Shown here: one piece after another, positions 51,684 through 55,209 of the stretch
Layout of the letters: every line of letters begins with the position of its first letter
Position numbering within the stretch: the stretch's first letter is position 1
Source of the DNA: an uncultured Bacilli bacterium
GTDB taxonomy: Bacteria > Bacillota_I > Bacilli_A > RF39 > UBA660
Direction: 5' to 3'
Assembly: GCA_910577505.1 (NCBI GenBank)
Contig: CAJTLN010000001.1
Span: 583,183 to 638,391, forward strand
Length of the DNA: 55,209 nt
The notes under the pieces: generated by a model
What the model was told of the DNA's origin: nothing
Database searches by the model: none
Seen by the model: the letters and a program-made list of their open reading frames with translations, nothing else
Translations under genes and position numbers: made by a program

Positions 51684-52685
51684 ATGAAAAAATTTTTTTG
51701 TGAAAAGTGTTTTGAAGATAAAGAATGCACATACAAAGAAAAAATAAAAAAAGAAATAATAGATAACATAGAAATAGAATATTTAGAAAAATACTACGTA
51801 TGTAATGAATGTGGTGAAAAAATATATGGCGATATGTTTGATTATAATATTCATGAAGCTAATAAAAAATTAAGAGAACATACTGGATTAATAACAGTTG
51901 AAGAAATAAAAGAAATTTCAGAAAAATATAATATAGGATTAAAACCATTATCATTAGTATTAGGACTTGGAGAAATAACAATAACAAGATATATAAATGG
52001 TCAAAATCCTACCCAAGAAAATTCTGAACTTCTAAAAGCTGTATTAAATAATCCTCATTTATATGAAATGTTCCTTTTAGGAAACAAAGAAAAAATAACA
52101 GAAATTGCCTTTAGAAAATCACTTGGTAAGACAAAACAACTTGAATTATCAAATGAACATTCAAAAATATATAACATAGCATTATATATAGTTAATAAAC
52201 TAGAAGAAATAACACCATTATCATTACAAAAAATATTATACTTTGCTGATGGCTTATCTCACATTTTTTTAAATGGCCAATTATTTTTAGAACAACCAGA
52301 AGCATGGTCAAGAGGACCAGTATATAGAGAAATATATGATTGCTTTTCATACTATAAAGGAGATAGCATAAATTATAAAGATTTACTAAAGGATTATAAT
52401 TTTAATTTAAATAACGAAGAAAAAGAATATTTAAATGAGATTTTAATTAATTTTGGATGTTATAATGGAAATATACTAAAAGAAATGACGCATCTTACTG
52501 ATCCTTGGTTAAAGACAAGAGAGGGATTAAAAGAAGATGAACCATCAAATAGAATAATTGATAAAGAAAATATAGATGATTATTTTGATAAAATATGTAC
52601 AGATTATAAAATTAATAATATTAAAGATATTCAAAAATATAGTAACGATTTATTTAAAAAAGCAACAGAAAAGATTTTTGAATAA
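51684..52685 (+). CDS. MqsA-like zinc-finger/HTH/Panacea antitoxin (second)
   Basis: 333 aa with the same layout as the protein at 48796. Zinc Cys pairs CEKC (6-9) and CNEC (37-40), an HTH region (EISEKYNIGLKPLSLVLG and TITRYINGQNPTQEN) and a Panacea domain from about 160 (PLSLQKILYFADGLSHIFLN, EQPEAWSRGPVYREIYDCF, FGCYNGNILKEMTHLTDPW). The gene is intact although the toxin gene ahead of it is broken. The C-terminus adds a helical extension of about 45 residues. AAGGAGAA precedes the ATG. Confidence 0.85.
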   Translation: MKKFFCEKCFEDKECTYKEKIKKEIIDNIEIEYLEKYYVCNECGEKIYGDMFDYNIHEANKKLREHTGLITVEEIKEISEKYNIGLKPLSLVLGLGEITITRYINGQNPTQENSELLKAVLNNPHLYEMFLLGNKEKITEIAFRKSLGKTKQLELSNEHSKIYNIALYIVNKLEEITPLSLQKILYFADGLSHIFLNGQLFLEQPEAWSRGPVYREIYDCFSYYKGDSINYKDLLKDYNFNLNNEEKEYLNEILINFGCYNGNILKEMTHLTDPWLKTREGLKEDEPSNRIIDKENIDDYFDKICTDYKINNIKDIQKYSNDLFKKATEKIFE

Positions 52686-52698
52686 TATGTAAACTTTT

Positions 52699-52728
52699 AA
52701 GAAATATCTACAAAAGATATTTCTTTTC
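52699..52728 (+). terminator. Intrinsic terminator
   Basis: AAGAAATATCT/AGATATTTCTT stem and T-rich tail. Confidence 0.85.
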
Positions 52729-52788
52729 ATATTTATAATGATAAAATATTAAATTGTAATTATTAATAACTAAAGGAGCAATGTCAAA

Positions 52789-54204
52789 ATGAAAAGTAAA
52801 TTCAATATAATAAAAATTCCTTTAATACTTATAAATATAATATTATCTATCTATATAGTAATAAGTGTTAACAAATTAAACGTAATACCAACTAAATACT
52901 ATATCTTAGGAATAATTTTATTATTTCTAATTAACCTTCTAGCAGTAATATTACTAGTACTTAAAAATATAGTGCCTAAAATATTAGGAGTAATGCTTTC
53001 TATTATTTTTATATTAGTATCAATAATAGGACTTAAATATATTAATAGAACTAATGAATTTCTAGATACTTCATTTAATAATAACGCAGTAGAAATATCC
53101 ACATATAATTTAATAGTTCTAAAAACAAGTAAATACACTAATATTAATGATATAGAAAATCTAAAATTAGGATATTTAAATAATAGTAAAGAAACATTAA
53201 CTAAATTAAAAGATACTATCACAACAGAAAATATTGAATATGAAGATATATTTGATTTATATGATGATTTAATAAATAAAAAAATATCATCAATATTAAT
53301 TGACGAATCATATTTAGATGTTATAAAAGATGAAAGAAAAGATATAGACAATAAAATAAAAGTTATATATAGTTTTAAAGAAGAAACAATAATAGAAAAT
53401 AAAAATAATAAAGAAGACAAAATAGTTAGACCAATTAATATCTATATTTCAGGTAGTGATTCTCGTAGTAATAATATTCAAAACAAATCACGAAGTGACG
53501 TTAATATGATAGTATCTATAAATCCAAATACCAATGAAATATTATTAACTAGTATTCCAAGGGATTACTATGTTCAAGTCCATGGTCAAACAGGTTTAAA
53601 AGATAAACTTACTCATAGTGGCATTTATGGGCTTGATGTATCCTCATCAACAATTGAAGATTTATTCAATATTAAAATAGACTATAGTATTAAATTAGGT
53701 TTTAATGCTGTAGTTGAAGTTGTAGATTTAGTAAATGGAATAGATATATATAGTGATAGAACTTTTAATTCTTATCATATCAAAGGTTGGATAGTCAAAG
53801 AAGGAATGAATCATTTTAATGGAAAACAAGCCTTAGCATATTCAAGAGAAAGATATGCCTATCCAACAGGGGATAGACATCGTATTCAAAATCAACAGCA
53901 AGTACTTGAAGCAGTATTAAAAAGAATATTATCAGATAAATCTATCTTACTTAAATATGAAGACCTATTATCGTCTTTAGGAAATCTTTATCGTACAGAC
54001 ATTCCAAAGGAGATAATTACTGCATATGTAAAAGAACAATTAGAAAATGGAGACAAATGGACATTTAAGACACAATGGGTAAATGGTAAAGGAGCTTCAC
54101 TAAATACTCATACATCTCCTAAATATCGAAGATATGTTATGATTCCAAATGAAGAAGATGTTAAGAATGCCAGTGAAAAAATAAAAAATATCATAAATGA
54201 TTAA
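52789..54204 (+). CDS. LytR-CpsA-Psr (LCP) family wall-polymer ligase
   Basis: 471 aa. Three hydrophobic helices (about 9-27, 37-58 and 64-84) and an extracellular accessory domain precede the LCP domain: IYISGSDSRSNN, RSDVNMIVSI, TSIPRDYYV, YSRERYAYPTGDRHRIQNQQ. Conserved Arg and Asp residues for pyrophosphate binding are present. LCP enzymes attach teichoic acids or capsular polysaccharide to peptidoglycan and so may anchor the polymer made by the operon at 30726. AAAGGAG precedes the ATG. Confidence 0.93.
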   Translation: MKSKFNIIKIPLILINIILSIYIVISVNKLNVIPTKYYILGIILLFLINLLAVILLVLKNIVPKILGVMLSIIFILVSIIGLKYINRTNEFLDTSFNNNAVEISTYNLIVLKTSKYTNINDIENLKLGYLNNSKETLTKLKDTITTENIEYEDIFDLYDDLINKKISSILIDESYLDVIKDERKDIDNKIKVIYSFKEETIIENKNNKEDKIVRPINIYISGSDSRSNNIQNKSRSDVNMIVSINPNTNEILLTSIPRDYYVQVHGQTGLKDKLTHSGIYGLDVSSSTIEDLFNIKIDYSIKLGFNAVVEVVDLVNGIDIYSDRTFNSYHIKGWIVKEGMNHFNGKQALAYSRERYAYPTGDRHRIQNQQQVLEAVLKRILSDKSILLKYEDLLSSLGNLYRTDIPKEIITAYVKEQLENGDKWTFKTQWVNGKGASLNTHTSPKYRRYVMIPNEEDVKNASEKIKNIIND

Positions 54205-54236
54205 AAAGATTCTAGAATAAAACTAGAATCTTTTTA
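54203..54236 (+). terminator. Intrinsic terminator
   Basis: AAAAGATTCTAG/CTAGAATCTTTT stem, then T. Confidence 0.88.
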
Positions 54237-54248
54237 ATATTATATAAA

Positions 54249-54800
54249 ATGAAAATAATAAAAATAGATTATAAGAATAATCAAATATTGTTACTAGAAA
54301 ATAATGTCATAGTTAAAGTATTAAAAGAAGTTGTAATAGGTAAAAATGGTGTAACAAGTAATAAAAAAGAAGGAGACTTATGTACACCCATGGGTTTATA
54401 TGATTTGGGATTTGCTTTCGGTTTAGAAGATAATAAATATAATTATCCATACTATAAGATAAACGAAAATGTATACTGGATAGATGATTCAAACTCTATA
54501 TATTATAATCATTGGATAGAATTATCTAATAAAAAAATAGAATATCCATATAAATATATGGAATCAAGTAATAAGATAGAATGGAAAAGTGCAGAACATT
54601 TAATTAAGTATCCGATAGAATATGAATTAGCTATAGTTATTGAATATAATGTTAATCCACCAATACAAAATAAAGGTTCAGCCATATTTTTACATATAAT
54701 AAATAAAACAATAACTAGTGGTTGTATAGCTACTACAAAAGAAAATATAATATATATATTAAAATGGTTGGATAAAGATAAAGGTAAAATATTAGTTTAA
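54249..54800 (+). CDS. L,D-transpeptidase (YkuD) family protein
   Basis: 183 aa. GSAIFLHIINKTITSGCIAT matches the YkuD active-site pattern H-x(n)-S-G-C with the nucleophilic Cys and upstream His. TPMGLYDLGFAFG at residue 47 is the typical N-terminal strand. There is no signal peptide in this frame and no clear ribosome binding site (the ATG is 12 bp after the preceding terminator), so the true start may differ or expression may be low. The family cross-links or remodels peptidoglycan. Confidence 0.8.
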   Translation: MKIIKIDYKNNQILLLENNVIVKVLKEVVIGKNGVTSNKKEGDLCTPMGLYDLGFAFGLEDNKYNYPYYKINENVYWIDDSNSIYYNHWIELSNKKIEYPYKYMESSNKIEWKSAEHLIKYPIEYELAIVIEYNVNPPIQNKGSAIFLHIINKTITSGCIATTKENIIYILKWLDKDKGKILV

Positions 54801-54900
54801 TGTAGTTAATTATTTATTTGATAAGCATATATTATAACAGGGTATAATTTACCTTTATGAGTCCATAAAAAATAATTATTTTAAATTTGTTGATAAGAAT
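54801..54900 (+). other. Intergenic stretch without recognised gene
   Basis: A/T-rich; a possible weak promoter (TTGATA at 54818-54823, TATAAT at 54843-54848, 19-bp spacing) precedes the three strong promoters. No ORF with a ribosome binding site. Confidence 0.4.
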
Positions 54901-54928
54901 TTGACTTATCAATGTTTTATGTTATAAT
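54901..54928 (+). promoter_or_regulatory. rRNA operon promoter P1
   Basis: TTGACT (54901-54906), 16-bp spacer, TGT-TATAAT (54923-54928), with an extended -10. Confidence 0.75.
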
Positions 54929-55002
54929 TGAATTACTTTTGAAGGAAAAAGCACTGAAAATATGCCAAAAAATAAATTTTTTCAAAAAAATGAAATAAAA
55001 AG

Positions 55003-55031
55003 TTGACAAGAAAAAATGATGGTGGTATATT
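55003..55031 (+). promoter_or_regulatory. rRNA operon promoter P2
   Basis: TTGACA (55003-55008), 17 bp, TATATT (55026-55031), followed by TATTCAACGCAACC. A/T-rich tracts upstream could serve as UP elements. Confidence 0.82.
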
Positions 55032-55110
55032 ATTCAACGCAACCGACAAAAGGTAGCAAAAATATGCCAAAAAAACAAAGAAAAAAGTTTTAAAAAATGT
55101 CGAAAAAAAG

Positions 55111-55139
55111 TTGACATTGATAAAACAGTTTGGTATATT
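55111..55139 (+). promoter_or_regulatory. rRNA operon promoter P3
   Basis: TTGACA (55111-55116), 17 bp, TATATT (55134-55139), followed by AATTAGGCAACC. It is 108 bp from P2 and in the same sequence context. Confidence 0.82.
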
Positions 55140-55209
55140 AATTAGGCAACCAAGAAAAAAGCTTGGAAGCAAGAAATGATCTTTGAAAACTAAGTAAAAA
55201 AGTCAAATT
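55140..55209 (+). other. 5' leader of an rRNA operon
   Basis: GATCTTTGAAAACTAA (55178-55193) is close to the conserved leader (CTTTGAAAACTGAA-type) that precedes 16S rRNA genes in Bacillota; it includes the region used for antitermination and RNase III processing. The 16S gene itself lies past the right edge. Confidence 0.8.

Noticed and set aside
1..55209. CRISPR array, insertion sequence or prophage
   Set aside because: No regularly spaced repeats, no complete transposase with terminal repeats, and no phage structural genes were seen; only the partial Rpn tail at the left edge is transposase-like.

Overview
The window comes from a very AT-rich Gram-positive-type (Bacillota) genome. Evidence includes AAAGGAGG-type ribosome binding sites, a tRNA-Glu-sensing T-box ahead of gltX, LCP, VanY and YkuD wall enzymes, and a Wzz/BY-kinase capsule operon. 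TGA ends several genes (37019-37021, 42001-42003) and Trp is TGG, so the code is standard and not the mycoplasma code. An uncultured gut Bacilli lineage is my best guess, but that is inference. Nearly every gene lies on the + strand; only two real genes (1779-2636 and 13228-13488) are on the - strand.

1-11 kb: the tail of an Rpn-type transposase/nuclease, then small metabolic genes (SIS-like, RdgB/HAM1-like, Ppx/GppA-like, PNPOx-like, Nudix), a six-repeat lipoprotein and an ArsR repressor with a CadA-type Zn/Cd/Pb P-type ATPase, whose promoter and operator can both be read. 11.0-12.2 kb: a compact retron (structured msr-msd RNA with matching a1/a2 ends plus a retron reverse transcriptase). 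It is closed by its own terminator, and no effector is visible in the unit. 12.2-25 kb: a protein-kinase-fold protein, VanY, pyrimidine salvage (cdd, udp), Bax-inhibitor-1, mnmA, a tRNA-Glu(CTC) with an unusual T-loop, and T-box-controlled gltX.

25-30.6 kb: three paralogous membrane-anchored LRR plus transglutaminase-fold proteins, with an HD-domain protein between the second and third. 30.7-42 kb: an extracellular/capsular polysaccharide operon with Wzz, BY-kinase, priming sugar transferase, PssD/PssE, two GT2 glycosyltransferases, two pyruvyl-transferase-family proteins, Wzy, Wzx and an FrhB-type iron-sulfur protein. It ends in a 5'-truncated UDP-glucose dehydrogenase gene.

42-52.7 kb is a scarred accessory stretch. 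It holds a candidate type I toxin-antitoxin locus (29-aa membrane peptide, convergent antisense RNA) between two remnants of the same ugd gene. It also holds an OLD-like AAA-TOPRIM ATPase and three Panacea (DUF4065) proteins in about 7 kb. Two of these are MqsA-like zinc-finger/HTH fusions preceded by MqsR-like toxin genes, one intact and one frameshifted. A frameshifted GlmU-like gene sits just ahead of glmM. 52.7-55.2 kb: LCP and YkuD wall enzymes, then three tandem strong promoters and a leader that almost certainly drive an rRNA operon beginning just outside the window.

The strongest candidates for something undescribed are the type I toxin-antitoxin locus at 42998-43331, the retron at 11079-12213 and the Panacea/MqsR cluster.
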